A DNA stretch of 64,000 nucleotides, taken from the NCBI GenBank assembly GCA_030531165.1, contig JAUNOI010000001.1:57824-121823 (forward strand). Direction: 5' to 3'. Shown in pieces: positions 15,531-24,276 of this stretch (position 1 is the stretch's first letter; the number at the start of each line of letters is the position of its first letter). Below the pieces are notes generated by a model. It ran no database searches. It was not told where the DNA came from and was given only the letters and a program-made list of their open reading frames with translations. The position numbers and the translations under genes are program-made. Source of the stretch: Lachnospiraceae bacterium (lineage in GTDB: Bacteria > Bacillota > Clostridia > Lachnospirales > Lachnospiraceae).

Positions 15531-16512
15531 AAGAAAGCAGCCGCAGGGTTCAAGATGGGAACGGTTTTTAAAATGGCTAAACGGCGAATCACCGATTGAA
15601 TATAAATCTTCTCCGGAATGGCATTTGACCGATGAAGAATTAGAAGAAAAATTCCGGGAAGATATGGAACATGCGGAGAAGGTGCATAAAGAGGAGGAAC
15701 GCCTTTATAAACGCTATCAGCAGTGGCCTGATAAGAAGGGCATTCCTCTTTACGAAAGAATATATCGCTTTTTTGCGGTTGCGGTCTGTCTGATCGTTAT
15801 GGTCAGCCTGCTGTTTACGGTTGCGGGACTGCTTGAATTTGGGAATCCGGATAATCCGGTCAATAACGAAGTGTCAAGACGCTATATCGAAGAAGGGCTT
15901 CAGGAAACCGGGGCGGTCAATATCGTAACCGGAATGATTCTCGACTATCGTGCATTTGATACGTTTGGAGAATCGCATGTGCTGTTTATTGCTGCTACCT
16001 GCGTTTTTATGATTCTTCGTGTCGGAATCGGAAAAGAGAAGAATATCGAAGATGAAAAGGCACGGGAGCAGGAGAATGACCGGCTTTATGAGCCGAAGAA
16101 CGATAAGATTTTGCAAAAAGTGGCATTTATTATCGTTCCGATTATTTTTATTTTTGGCATTTATGTGATCTTATTCGGACACCTGGGACCCGGAGGGGGA
16201 TTTTCCGGCGGGGCGATCATCGGTGCGGGTTTGATTTTGTATTTGGAAGCCTATGGATTTAAAAAGACGCAGAGATTCTTTACATTAAAGACATTTCGGG
16301 TGGTGTCGTTATCCGGCCTGTTGACTTATGCGGCGGCAAAAAGTTATTCCTTTTATACCGGAGCGAATCATATCGAAAGTATCATTCCGCTCGGTACGCC
16401 CGGCCATATATTGAGCAGCGGATTGATCTTAGTATTAAATATCTGCGTAGGAGCGGTCGTTGCCTGTACAATGTACGGGTTTTACGTACTATTCCGGAAA
16501 GGAGATTTTTGA
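15511..16512 (+). CDS. MbhE-MrpB fusion subunit
   Basis: 333 residues. The first 85 or so are soluble and charged. Next comes a helix followed by a GNPDNPVNNEVSRRYIEEG loop and YRAFDTFGE, matching the MbhE (MrpA C-terminal) element. The last 140 residues are a MrpB domain with HLGPGGGFSGGAIIGAG and a TPGH-type segment. MbhE and MrpB are separate genes in Mbh and MrpA/MrpB in Mrp, so this is a joined form, with a long N-terminal cytosolic extension I do not recognise. AAGGGG site; the stop codon is 2 bp before mrpC. Confidence 0.75.
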   Translation: MMKMINERKQPQGSRWERFLKWLNGESPIEYKSSPEWHLTDEELEEKFREDMEHAEKVHKEEERLYKRYQQWPDKKGIPLYERIYRFFAVAVCLIVMVSLLFTVAGLLEFGNPDNPVNNEVSRRYIEEGLQETGAVNIVTGMILDYRAFDTFGESHVLFIAATCVFMILRVGIGKEKNIEDEKAREQENDRLYEPKNDKILQKVAFIIVPIIFIFGIYVILFGHLGPGGGFSGGAIIGAGLILYLEAYGFKKTQRFFTLKTFRVVSLSGLLTYAAAKSYSFYTGANHIESIIPLGTPGHILSSGLILVLNICVGAVVACTMYGFYVLFRKGDF

Positions 16513-16514
16513 TC

Positions 16515-16889
16515 ATGGCAGCACATTTACTTCAAAATTATTACGAAACAGTCGCCGTCATTTTGTTCAGTATCGGCTTTACGACGCTTCTGCTTCATCG
16601 AAATATGATTAAAAAGATTATCGGTCTGAATATTATGGATACAGCAGTCTATCTGTTCCTCGCATCAAAAGGGTATATCGAGGGGCGCATGGCGCCGATC
16701 GTCACGGGGGGCGTGCAAGAAATGGAGGCTTATATTAATCCGATTCCGGCCGGACTCGTTTTGACCGGTATCGTTGTTTCGGTCAGTGTAACTGCGGTGA
16801 TGCTCGCACTGACGATCCGCCTGTACCGTCGTTATGGCTCTTTGGATATCGATGAGATTACGATGAAGGCTCGGAAGGAGGAGTCCTGA
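16515..16889 (+). CDS. mrpC: Na+/H+ antiporter subunit C (MrpC, NuoK-like)
   Basis: 124 residues, three hydrophobic helices. It is homologous to NuoK of complex I, with HRNMIKKIIGLNIMDTAVYLF and the later NPIPAGLVLTGIVVSVSVTAV helix. The ATG at 16515 fits the GGAG site 10 bp upstream; the TTG at 16509 lies inside the previous stop codon. It overlaps the following antiporter-like subunit by one base of the stop/start TGATG. Confidence 0.88.
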   Translation: MAAHLLQNYYETVAVILFSIGFTTLLLHRNMIKKIIGLNIMDTAVYLFLASKGYIEGRMAPIVTGGVQEMEAYINPIPAGLVLTGIVVSVSVTAVMLALTIRLYRRYGSLDIDEITMKARKEES

Positions 16890-18382
16890 TGGATTTTATA
16901 CGAAATTTTCCGTTTATTGGAATCTTCCTGTGCATGTCTTCGGGAGTCGTGAATTCCGTGCTGCCAGGAAAATGGGCAAAGAAAGTATCGATTACGGCGG
17001 TTACGCTGAATCTGGTCTTATCGGCGGCAGTGCTTTATTATGTGATTACGACCAATCAGAGTTACGTATATGTGATGGGGCACCATCCCGCTCCTTGGGG
17101 CAATGAAATACGTTTTGGCATCCTGGAAGGGATATTTGCAACATTTTTCTGTATGATCATGCTGCTTTCGGTTCTTGGAGGAATCCAAAGGCTCGAAGAA
17201 GATATCTCGGAAAAGCGGTCAAACTTGTTCTATGTTATGGTGAATCTGGTTATGGCGGCAATACTGGCATTGGTCTATACGAATGATTTGTTTACCGGAT
17301 ATGTATTTGTAGAAATTATGACGATTGGTGCATGCGGATTGATTGTTGTCCGAGGTGAAAGCCGGTCGCTGGTCGCTTCGGTAAAATATATGATTATGAG
17401 TCTGATCGGTTCGGGACTGATTTTGATCAGTCTGTCGCTGATCTATGATTTGACAGGGCATCTGCTGATGTCGAATATTCAGGAAGAGGTCGCGCAGCTT
17501 GTCGAAAGCGGCAGATACATCGATCCGCTCGCAACTGCGATCGCGCTGCTTTCCGTCGGAATTGCGATCAAAAGCGCGCTGTTTCCTTTTCATTTATGGC
17601 TGCCCGACACATATACTTATGCAACATCGACTTCCAGTGCGATTTTATCGAGTCTGATCTCGAAGGCATATATCTTTTTATTAATAAAAGTATTTTATCG
17701 CGTGATTGGAATTCAGGTGATTTTCCAAAATAAAATTTTGCATCTGTTGTTTGCATTTGGTATTGCAGGCATGATCATGGGTTCTGTCAGTGCGATTCGT
17801 CAGAATGATTTGAAGCGGATGATCGCCTATTCCAGCGTTGCGCAGATCGGATATATTTATATGGGCATCGGAATGGGAACGACGATTGGGATGCTTGCGG
17901 CAGTATTCCATATAATGTCCCACTCGGCATCAAAATCAATGATGTTTATATCCGCATCCGGGTTGTCCTCTGTTTCAGGAAGAAGCTGCCGTTTCCAGAA
18001 GCTGAGAGGAGCAGCGCACCGGAATAAACTTGCAGGATTTGCATTTTTGATCGGTGGATTTGCGATGATCGGTATTCCAATGACCGCGGGTTTTATTTCG
18101 AAAGTGTATTTTGCACAGGCCGCTGTCCAGTCGCCATCGAACATCAAAATGATTATTACGATCATTGCGCTCGGAATCAGCACGATTTTGAATGCAGTTT
18201 ATTTTATGCGGGCGATCATTGTGATCTACAGGCCTACGGATAGTCATGAGGATGTGGTAAAAAGAAAAGATATCCTGATGTCAGCCGTATTGATCTGTTT
18301 CGTGATTTTTAACTTTGCATTGGGCTTACATTCGGACACAGTCGTTGATTATATGCGGGCGGGACTTGCAATGTTTTCTTAG
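16889..18382 (+). CDS. proton-translocating antiporter-like subunit 1 (MrpD/NuoN family)
   Basis: 497 residues, about 14 hydrophobic helices. The antiporter-family residues are present: Glu in YVFVEIMTIGACG (TM5), Lys in IAIKSALFPFHLWLPD (TM7) and Lys in SSLISKAYIFLL (TM8). The next hallmark, RMIAYSSVAQIGYI, is also intact. The subunit should therefore conduct protons. It follows mrpC as MrpD does in Mrp operons, so it is the best MrpD candidate of the three complete antiporter-like subunits. Confidence 0.85.
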   Translation: MDFIRNFPFIGIFLCMSSGVVNSVLPGKWAKKVSITAVTLNLVLSAAVLYYVITTNQSYVYVMGHHPAPWGNEIRFGILEGIFATFFCMIMLLSVLGGIQRLEEDISEKRSNLFYVMVNLVMAAILALVYTNDLFTGYVFVEIMTIGACGLIVVRGESRSLVASVKYMIMSLIGSGLILISLSLIYDLTGHLLMSNIQEEVAQLVESGRYIDPLATAIALLSVGIAIKSALFPFHLWLPDTYTYATSTSSAILSSLISKAYIFLLIKVFYRVIGIQVIFQNKILHLLFAFGIAGMIMGSVSAIRQNDLKRMIAYSSVAQIGYIYMGIGMGTTIGMLAAVFHIMSHSASKSMMFISASGLSSVSGRSCRFQKLRGAAHRNKLAGFAFLIGGFAMIGIPMTAGFISKVYFAQAAVQSPSNIKMIITIIALGISTILNAVYFMRAIIVIYRPTDSHEDVVKRKDILMSAVLICFVIFNFALGLHSDTVVDYMRAGLAMFS

Positions 18383-18395
18383 AGGAGGGAATCAA

Positions 18396-19865
18396 ATGAG
18401 AGAGATAATATTAATACCGATCTTGTTTCCGATTTTAGGGGGACTGGGTTTAAGCCTGTCGAAAGTGATGGAGAATAACCGGGCGATCAGACAAATATAT
18501 GTTATGGCGGTGTTGACGATAGAATTGGCATTAATATTCCTGTTTATGCAGCAGAAAGGAAGCGGCTGTCAGGTATTTCAATTAGTCGACCGGATACCGG
18601 TTTTTTTTCAGATCGACGAAATTTCGATGTTATTCAGCGGTTTGATCGCAGTCATTTGGTGGCTGTCTGGACTGTTTGCACTCGAATATATGAAACATGA
18701 GGGACATGAGCGGAGTTATTTTGTATTTTACCTGATTGCAGAAGGCGTGTTGACCGGAGTCAGTTATGCGGGCAATTTGGTAACGCTGTATCTGTGCTTT
18801 GAATGTATGACGCTGCTTACGATGCCGCTCGTGCTCCATGCGCGGACAAAACAAGCGGTAAGAGCGGCAAGAAAATATATGTTTTATTCGATTTTTGGAG
18901 CATCCACATCGCTTGGAGGAATCTTTATTTTGGCAATGTACGCTCCGTCAATCGTATTTCGGGCAGGAGGAGTCTTTACTACTGAGACATTTGGACAGCA
19001 TCCGAAGCTGTATTTATGGGTGGCCGGATTGATGATCGTCGGATTCTGCGGAAAAGCCGGAATGTTTCCATTGCACGGATGGCTTCCGACCGCACATCCG
19101 CAGGCACCGGCTCCGGCAAGTGCGGTGATGTCGGGAATCATTACAAAGATGGGAGTCTTAACGAGTATCCGCGTTGCATTTTACATTTTTGGAGCGGATT
19201 TTTTAAGAGGCACATGGGTCCAGGCTCTTTGGATGATTCTGGCGGTCTTAACGATCTTCATGGGTTCCATGATGGCATATAAGGAACCGTCAATGAAACG
19301 GCGGTTTGCATATTCGACGGTCAGCCAGGTTTCTTATATTCTGCTTGGGTTGTCTTCGATGACGATAGAAGGGATGACTGGGGGAATTTTGCATATCGTC
19401 TTTCATGCTGTATCAAAGACGGCGTTATTCTTAATGTCGGGATCTGTGATTTATTATACGGGCAAAAAGAAGGTCAGAGAACTGGATGGCATCGGAAAGC
19501 AGATGTCGGCAGTTATCATTTGTTATACGATTGCTTCGGCAGCGTTGGTTGGAATTCCGCCACTATCGGGATTTGTCAGTAAAGAATTTTTGGCGCACGG
19601 GGCAATGGAAGCGGGAATTCCGGTTTTGGGCGCTATAGCACCGGTTGTATTGCTGGCGAGTGCAATTTTAACTGCAGGGTATTTGTTTCCAATTACGATT
19701 CACGGATATTTTCCTGAAAAGGAAGAAGATCCGTTTGAAAAAATACGGATTGACCGGAAGATGCTGCTTCCGCTTGTGATACTCGGTGTTTCGGCTGTGA
19801 TATTGGGGATTTGTCCTGGGAAACTGATTGTTTTTGCGGAACAGATCTCGGAAATGCTGTTATAG
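18396..19865 (+). CDS. proton-translocating antiporter-like subunit 2 (NuoM/MrpD family)
   Basis: 489 residues, about 14 hydrophobic helices. Key residues are intact: Glu in LCFECMTLLTMP, Lys in FCGKAGMFPLHGWLPTAHP and Lys in GIITKMGVLTS, then RRFAYSTVSQVSYILLG. The ATG at 18396 has AGAGGAGGG upstream; an earlier in-frame ATG overlaps the previous gene and adds a non-family sequence. Presence of a second and a third complete copy suggests more than one proton path, as in complex I. Confidence 0.84.
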   Translation: MREIILIPILFPILGGLGLSLSKVMENNRAIRQIYVMAVLTIELALIFLFMQQKGSGCQVFQLVDRIPVFFQIDEISMLFSGLIAVIWWLSGLFALEYMKHEGHERSYFVFYLIAEGVLTGVSYAGNLVTLYLCFECMTLLTMPLVLHARTKQAVRAARKYMFYSIFGASTSLGGIFILAMYAPSIVFRAGGVFTTETFGQHPKLYLWVAGLMIVGFCGKAGMFPLHGWLPTAHPQAPAPASAVMSGIITKMGVLTSIRVAFYIFGADFLRGTWVQALWMILAVLTIFMGSMMAYKEPSMKRRFAYSTVSQVSYILLGLSSMTIEGMTGGILHIVFHAVSKTALFLMSGSVIYYTGKKKVRELDGIGKQMSAVIICYTIASAALVGIPPLSGFVSKEFLAHGAMEAGIPVLGAIAPVVLLASAILTAGYLFPITIHGYFPEKEEDPFEKIRIDRKMLLPLVILGVSAVILGICPGKLIVFAEQISEMLL

Positions 19866-19876
19866 GAAAGGAGGAT

Positions 19877-21349
19877 ATGATGAAAAGCTGGATGTTATTG
19901 ATTCCTGTACTCTTGCCGATAATCGGTGGGGGCGGTATGTACTTCTTTCCGATCAAAGAGGATGGATTGAGAAAAATATATGTGATGGGATTGACCCTTT
20001 TGAATTCAGTGATCGTGTTTTTTATGCTGTTCCAGGGTGTGGAAGGCAGTTTTTCCATGTTTTCCATGGCGCATGGTCTGGAACTGAAGTTTCATATCGA
20101 TGGTTTATCCCGTGTATTTGGCGGAATTTTGGCATTTTTATGGCCGTTTGCGACTTTATATGCATTTGAATATATGAAGCATGAGGGCAGAAATCATCTG
20201 TTTTTCTGCTTTTATACGATTACTTACGGCGTGTGTGTCGGAATTGCATTTTCGGCAAATCTGATCACTCTGTATATGTTTTATGAATTGATGACGTTAT
20301 CGACGCTCACGCTCGTTATTCATAAACTTGATCAGCCGTCCATATTAGCAACGGTAAAATATATGGTTTATTCGATCGCAGGTGCGGCATTTGCATTTAT
20401 CGGTTTTATGTTTATCCTCCACTATGGGACGACAACGGATTTTGTCTATGGCGGAGTTTTGGATATGGATAAAGTCAACGGGTGTGAGAATCTGCTGTTA
20501 TTTATCTTTGTATTGACCGTATTGGGATTCGGGGTGAAAGCTGCGATCTTCCCATTTCACGGTTGGCTGCCGACGGCTTCGGTCGCTCCGACTCCGGTTA
20601 CGGCATTGCTGCATGCGGTGGCAGTCGTTAAGGCAGGAGCGTTTGCAATTCTAAGAGTTATGTACTTTAGTTTTGGTACGGACTTTTTATATGGAACATG
20701 GGCACAGAATATTATAATGGGATTTGCGATTGTTACAATTTTGTTCGCATCTTCGAGGGCGGTAAAAGAAATTCATTTTAAACGCCGCCTCGCGTATTCG
20801 ACGATCAGCAATCTGTCATATATTATCTTTTCTGCTTCGCTGATGACGCCGTTTGGGCTCAAAGGAAGCCTTGCGCATATGGTGACGCACGCGGTTATGA
20901 AGATTACACTGTTTTTTTGCGCGGGTGCGGTCATGCATCAGACTGGAAAAGAGTATATCTATGAATTAAAAGGAATTGGTCGGTCGATGCCGTTTGTTAT
21001 GGGATGTTTTACGTTAGGTTCGGCTGCGGTTATGGGTGTGCCGATGCTCTGCGGTTTTATCAGCAAATGGGCGATTGCGACGGCTGCGGTGCGTGTTGGA
21101 ACTCCGCTTGCTTTTGCGGGTATGGCTACGATCTTATTTTCGGCATTTTTAACCGCAGTGTATCTGTTTTCTATTGTGGTGAAGGCTTTTTTCCGTACGG
21201 AGAAGATTGTGGAACCGGTGAAAAATGAAGATCCAAACCTGTATATGAAGCTGCCGATTGCGGTATTATCCTGTATGATGATCCTGATCGGGGTTTGGTC
21301 AGGACCGCTTATGAAACTCTTGGAAACCATTGCGTATGGAAAGCTGTAG
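19877..21349 (+). CDS. proton-translocating antiporter-like subunit 3 (NuoM/MrpD family)
   Basis: 490 residues, about 14 hydrophobic helices. Glu in MFYELMTLSTLTLV, Lys in GFGVKAAIFPFHGWLPTA, Lys in AVAVVKAGAFAILR, and RRLAYSTISNLSYII are present. Start at ATG 19877 behind AAAGGAGG. It is more like subunit 2 than subunit 1 (YMKHEG segment shared by both), so the two may be a duplication. It is followed by the degenerate fourth subunit. Confidence 0.84.
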   Translation: MMKSWMLLIPVLLPIIGGGGMYFFPIKEDGLRKIYVMGLTLLNSVIVFFMLFQGVEGSFSMFSMAHGLELKFHIDGLSRVFGGILAFLWPFATLYAFEYMKHEGRNHLFFCFYTITYGVCVGIAFSANLITLYMFYELMTLSTLTLVIHKLDQPSILATVKYMVYSIAGAAFAFIGFMFILHYGTTTDFVYGGVLDMDKVNGCENLLLFIFVLTVLGFGVKAAIFPFHGWLPTASVAPTPVTALLHAVAVVKAGAFAILRVMYFSFGTDFLYGTWAQNIIMGFAIVTILFASSRAVKEIHFKRRLAYSTISNLSYIIFSASLMTPFGLKGSLAHMVTHAVMKITLFFCAGAVMHQTGKEYIYELKGIGRSMPFVMGCFTLGSAAVMGVPMLCGFISKWAIATAAVRVGTPLAFAGMATILFSAFLTAVYLFSIVVKAFFRTEKIVEPVKNEDPNLYMKLPIAVLSCMMILIGVWSGPLMKLLETIAYGKL

Positions 21350-21361
21350 GAGGTGGAAAGT

Positions 21362-22633
21362 ATGATTCGTATTGCGATTCCGGAAATTTGTGGCGAAGGG
21401 TTGTATGTTTTCTATTACTTGCCGAAAATTATTTTGATCACCGTTATTCTGATATTTGGTGGTATTCTGACTATAAAAAATTTAAAGAGACCATCTGCAA
21501 AAGCAGCGACGACAGGAATATTGCTTGCAACGGTAGGAGTATATGGAGCGGAAAATCTGTTTACGAACTATGTCTGTTTTGAATTGGCGGGGTTTTTGTC
21601 CGTATTTTGGCTTACCGACAAGCCGGATAGCCATACGAACCGCTCATTAAAACGATATCTGGGCTGGCTCGTCATTACGGGGATGATTATGACGATGGGG
21701 ATGTTCTTGATCTCCCACTATGCAGGCACGCTCGTATATGGAGAATTGAAGCAAAATAATCTGCAAAGCACATGGCGTTATGTGGCACTTGCCTGTTATT
21801 TGATCGGATATGGAAGCCGGGGAGCTGTCGTGATGCTTCATTCGTGGATCGACAGTGTCTATAAAGGAGATTCTTTGAACAAAGGAATTCTCTGTTCGAT
21901 TTTGCTAATTCCTGCGGGCATTTGGTCTTTACTGCAGGCTTTTTCTGCATTGACTTTTGGCTATTATCAATGGAAATCCGTGACGGAGATGATGTATGCG
22001 ATCGGAGGAATTACAATTCTGCTTGGTCTTTACAGAATATGGACTTGTCATGAAAAAGGGATCTTGTTTGGGAATGTTTCTATGGTATTGTCCGGAAGTT
22101 TACTGATCAAAGTATTCCAGGTTGCATCGCTTGGACAGAGCGTCATATCATTTTTTATCGCTTATGTATTGATCGTTGTACTTGTATACAGGGTGATTTT
22201 AAAAATCAATTGGAAACCAAAACATTCTTTTGATCTCGAATGGTTTTCCGTGGAGAATATGCTCTATGAGCCGCTGTTTGCACATGCGCTGCCATTTGTA
22301 TTCGGAATCGTGTTCCGCTTGCTCGATTACCTTCCGGACGGGATCGTGGCATTGTTGCGCGGTACGGTTTATCAGGATTCAAAACAGAAAGTATGGGATA
22401 AAGTCGGCACGCCTGCAACGTATGTATTGGGAAGCATTTTGGACGAGATCGCGTTTCTTTTGAATAAGACCGTTTTACGCAGGCACCCGATCCGGAAATC
22501 CTTTGTAAATGCGGCTGCTGTTGCAAAGAGAGAATCGAGAGCGACATTAGAAATCGTTACAAGGAGTGTATCGTTCGGATTGATGATGTTTTCTGTTGGG
22601 ATGATGATCGTGTTGATTTATATTATGGTGTAA
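21362..22633 (+). CDS. degenerate antiporter-like membrane subunit
   Basis: 423 residues, strongly hydrophobic. It keeps the Glu of TM5 (CFELAGFLSVFWL) but has Arg in place of the TM7 Lys (YGSRGAVVMLHSWIDS) and no Lys at the TM8 position (ILCSILLIPAGIWSLL). The RRxAYST-like segment is absent. So it looks like a diverged antiporter paralogue that probably cannot pump, and may serve as structural end-piece or lateral element. ATG 21362 follows an AGGAGGTGG site. Last gene of the operon. Family link is by the WIDS/WLPD region and topology; moderate confidence. Confidence 0.6.
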   Translation: MIRIAIPEICGEGLYVFYYLPKIILITVILIFGGILTIKNLKRPSAKAATTGILLATVGVYGAENLFTNYVCFELAGFLSVFWLTDKPDSHTNRSLKRYLGWLVITGMIMTMGMFLISHYAGTLVYGELKQNNLQSTWRYVALACYLIGYGSRGAVVMLHSWIDSVYKGDSLNKGILCSILLIPAGIWSLLQAFSALTFGYYQWKSVTEMMYAIGGITILLGLYRIWTCHEKGILFGNVSMVLSGSLLIKVFQVASLGQSVISFFIAYVLIVVLVYRVILKINWKPKHSFDLEWFSVENMLYEPLFAHALPFVFGIVFRLLDYLPDGIVALLRGTVYQDSKQKVWDKVGTPATYVLGSILDEIAFLLNKTVLRRHPIRKSFVNAAAVAKRESRATLEIVTRSVSFGLMMFSVGMMIVLIYIMV

Positions 22634-22700
22634 ATTAAGAAACATCAGATTTCATTCAGATTTGTTTATAGATTCTTTATGAAAGTTTAGACTTTAAAAA

Positions 22701-22729
22701 TTGATTTTGAATGAGACAGGAATTATAAT
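22701..22729 (+). promoter_or_regulatory. strong promoter downstream of the antiporter operon
   Basis: TTGATT, 17 bp, TATAAT, pointing into a 155-bp gap that ends at a gene on the other strand. The only thing it can transcribe before a terminator is about 105 nt long. Confidence 0.7.
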
Positions 22730-22735
22730 ATGATC

Positions 22736-22840
22736 ATAGTAAACGAAAGCGAGATGTTTACTAGAATAGTTTTTTCATATATATTTTTTATCCTCTCTTT
22801 TCAAAATAACGAAAATCCGGTCATAACGGCCGGATTTTTT
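22736..22840 (+). ncRNA. candidate small RNA, about 105 nt
   Basis: It is bounded by the consensus promoter above and by an intrinsic terminator (stem AAAATCCGG/CCGGATTTT, T6, 22812-22840). The predicted 5' end folds into AGTAAAC/GTTTACT (22738-22744 with 22756-22762). A U-rich single-stranded stretch lies between the hairpins. No ribosome binding site or convincing reading frame is inside. Not a known family to me. Confidence 0.5.
22812..22840. terminator. terminator between antiporter operon and MATE gene
   Basis: 9-bp stem AAAATCCGG/CCGGATTTT with T run on the plus strand; on the minus strand the tail is TTTTCGTTATTTT, so it may also end the MATE transcript. Confidence 0.75.
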
Positions 22841-22883
22841 GGTGTATTAAATTTTTTTAATTTTATAAAAAATGAAATATCAT

Positions 22884-24242
22884 CTAAACCGCTGGATATA
22901 CTTTCTTTCGAACAAAATACAGGCAGATGATCTGCAGGATAATGGACAAGATCCATGATACCGGGTAAGAAAGAAACAGAAAAGAAAGTGATCTATGGTG
23001 CGGAAAAAGTCCGAATATCCAGACAATTCTGGTGCCTACAGTTCCAATAATGGATAAGATCATTGGAACGGCAGAATGTCCCATTCCGCGCATTGGTCCA
23101 GGAAACAGATCCATCAATCCACACAGGAAATATGTTGCAGTGGTATAAGCGAGTATCTCGGTGCCGCACTGGATAACATCCGGACTGGTTGTATAGATTT
23201 TTAAAATCTCCGGTCCAAGGAAATAAGAGCTGCAGCCGAGTATGAGGGAGATCCCAATAGATAGGACCATGCAGTTTGCAAGAATTCTGTCCATTCGCTT
23301 ATAGTTGCCAACGCCGTAATTTTGGCTTGTAAAACTCATGCATGCCTGCGTAACCGAATTGACCGCTACATATAAGAATCCGAAAATGTTATTTGCTGCC
23401 GTATATCCTGCCATTGCAGTAGAGCCAAAGGAATTGACGGAGGACTGCAAAAGTACATTTGAAAAGTTAATTACGGTACTTTGGATTCCTGCAGGAATGC
23501 CGACCTGAAAAATCTGTCTCAGATAACATGCTTTCAGCGTTAGCTTTGAAAAGCGGAGCTGATAGCTTCCTTCTGACAGATAGAGACAGCGCAGTACCAG
23601 AATACAGGAGACCATTTGAGAGATCACCGTTGCGATTGCGACGCCTGCAACGCCCAGGTCAAAGACAATGACGAGAAACATGTTTAGTCCGGCATTGATC
23701 AGACCGGAAATGATCAAAAAGAGCAACGGGCGTTTCGTATCGCCTACCGATCGCAGGATTGCTGCGCCGTAGTTATAGAGCATGAAAAACGGCATGCCCA
23801 TAAAATAAATCCGCATATAAAGCGAGGACTGATCGATGACATCGGACGGAGTTCCGATCAGGCTCAGTGCTGGTCTGGCAAACAAAAGTCCGGCAAATGC
23901 CATGAAGATTCCGCTGATCAGGGCGAAAGTAATCGAAGTATGTACGGTTTCGGACATTTCTTTGGAATCTCCGGATGCATAAAAACGGGCCGCAAGTACA
24001 TTGCTGCCCAGAGAAACACCGATAAACAGATTTGTAAATACATTGATCAGAGCGGTTGTGGAACCAACGGCAGCCAGTGCCCGGCTGCCGGTAAAACGTC
24101 CTACAATGACAATATCTACGGCGTTGAACATCAGCTGTAAAACGCCGGAAAGCATCAAGGGAAGTGAAAAGGAAATCAGCTTGTCCATGATGGATCCGCT
24201 GCACATATCAATTTCATATTTATTGTTTTTCAAAATCCTCAT
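22884..24242 (-). CDS. MATE family efflux transporter
   Basis: Multidrug/polyspecific MATE exporter, 452 residues, 12 hydrophobic helices in two homologous halves. The first half has LISFSLPLMLSGVLQLMFN and DIVIVGRFTGSRALAAVG; the second has SVTQACMSFTSQNYGVG with the paired AxxxF pattern. No N-terminal signal. It is 34 bp downstream of murF on the same strand without an obvious terminator in between, so it is likely the third gene of murE-murF-MATE. The substrate is not predictable; the link with cell-wall genes may be only transcriptional. Confidence 0.9.
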   Translation of the reverse strand: MRILKNNKYEIDMCSGSIMDKLISFSLPLMLSGVLQLMFNAVDIVIVGRFTGSRALAAVGSTTALINVFTNLFIGVSLGSNVLAARFYASGDSKEMSETVHTSITFALISGIFMAFAGLLFARPALSLIGTPSDVIDQSSLYMRIYFMGMPFFMLYNYGAAILRSVGDTKRPLLFLIISGLINAGLNMFLVIVFDLGVAGVAIATVISQMVSCILVLRCLYLSEGSYQLRFSKLTLKACYLRQIFQVGIPAGIQSTVINFSNVLLQSSVNSFGSTAMAGYTAANNIFGFLYVAVNSVTQACMSFTSQNYGVGNYKRMDRILANCMVLSIGISLILGCSSYFLGPEILKIYTTSPDVIQCGTEILAYTTATYFLCGLMDLFPGPMRGMGHSAVPMILSIIGTVGTRIVWIFGLFPHHRSLSFLFLSYPVSWILSIILQIICLYFVRKKVYPAV

Positions 24243-24276
24243 TCCTTACATTCTATATTTTATCTATTAAGATATG

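Noticed and set aside
21004-21582. Alternate-frame open frames within the antiporter operon
   Set aside because: Rich in Cys/Tyr/Arg from frame-shifted membrane codons; no start sites.
22730-22930. 66-codon open frame over the sRNA candidate
   Set aside because: No ribosome site, the frame runs through the terminator and into the MATE gene on the other strand, and the composition is not protein-like.
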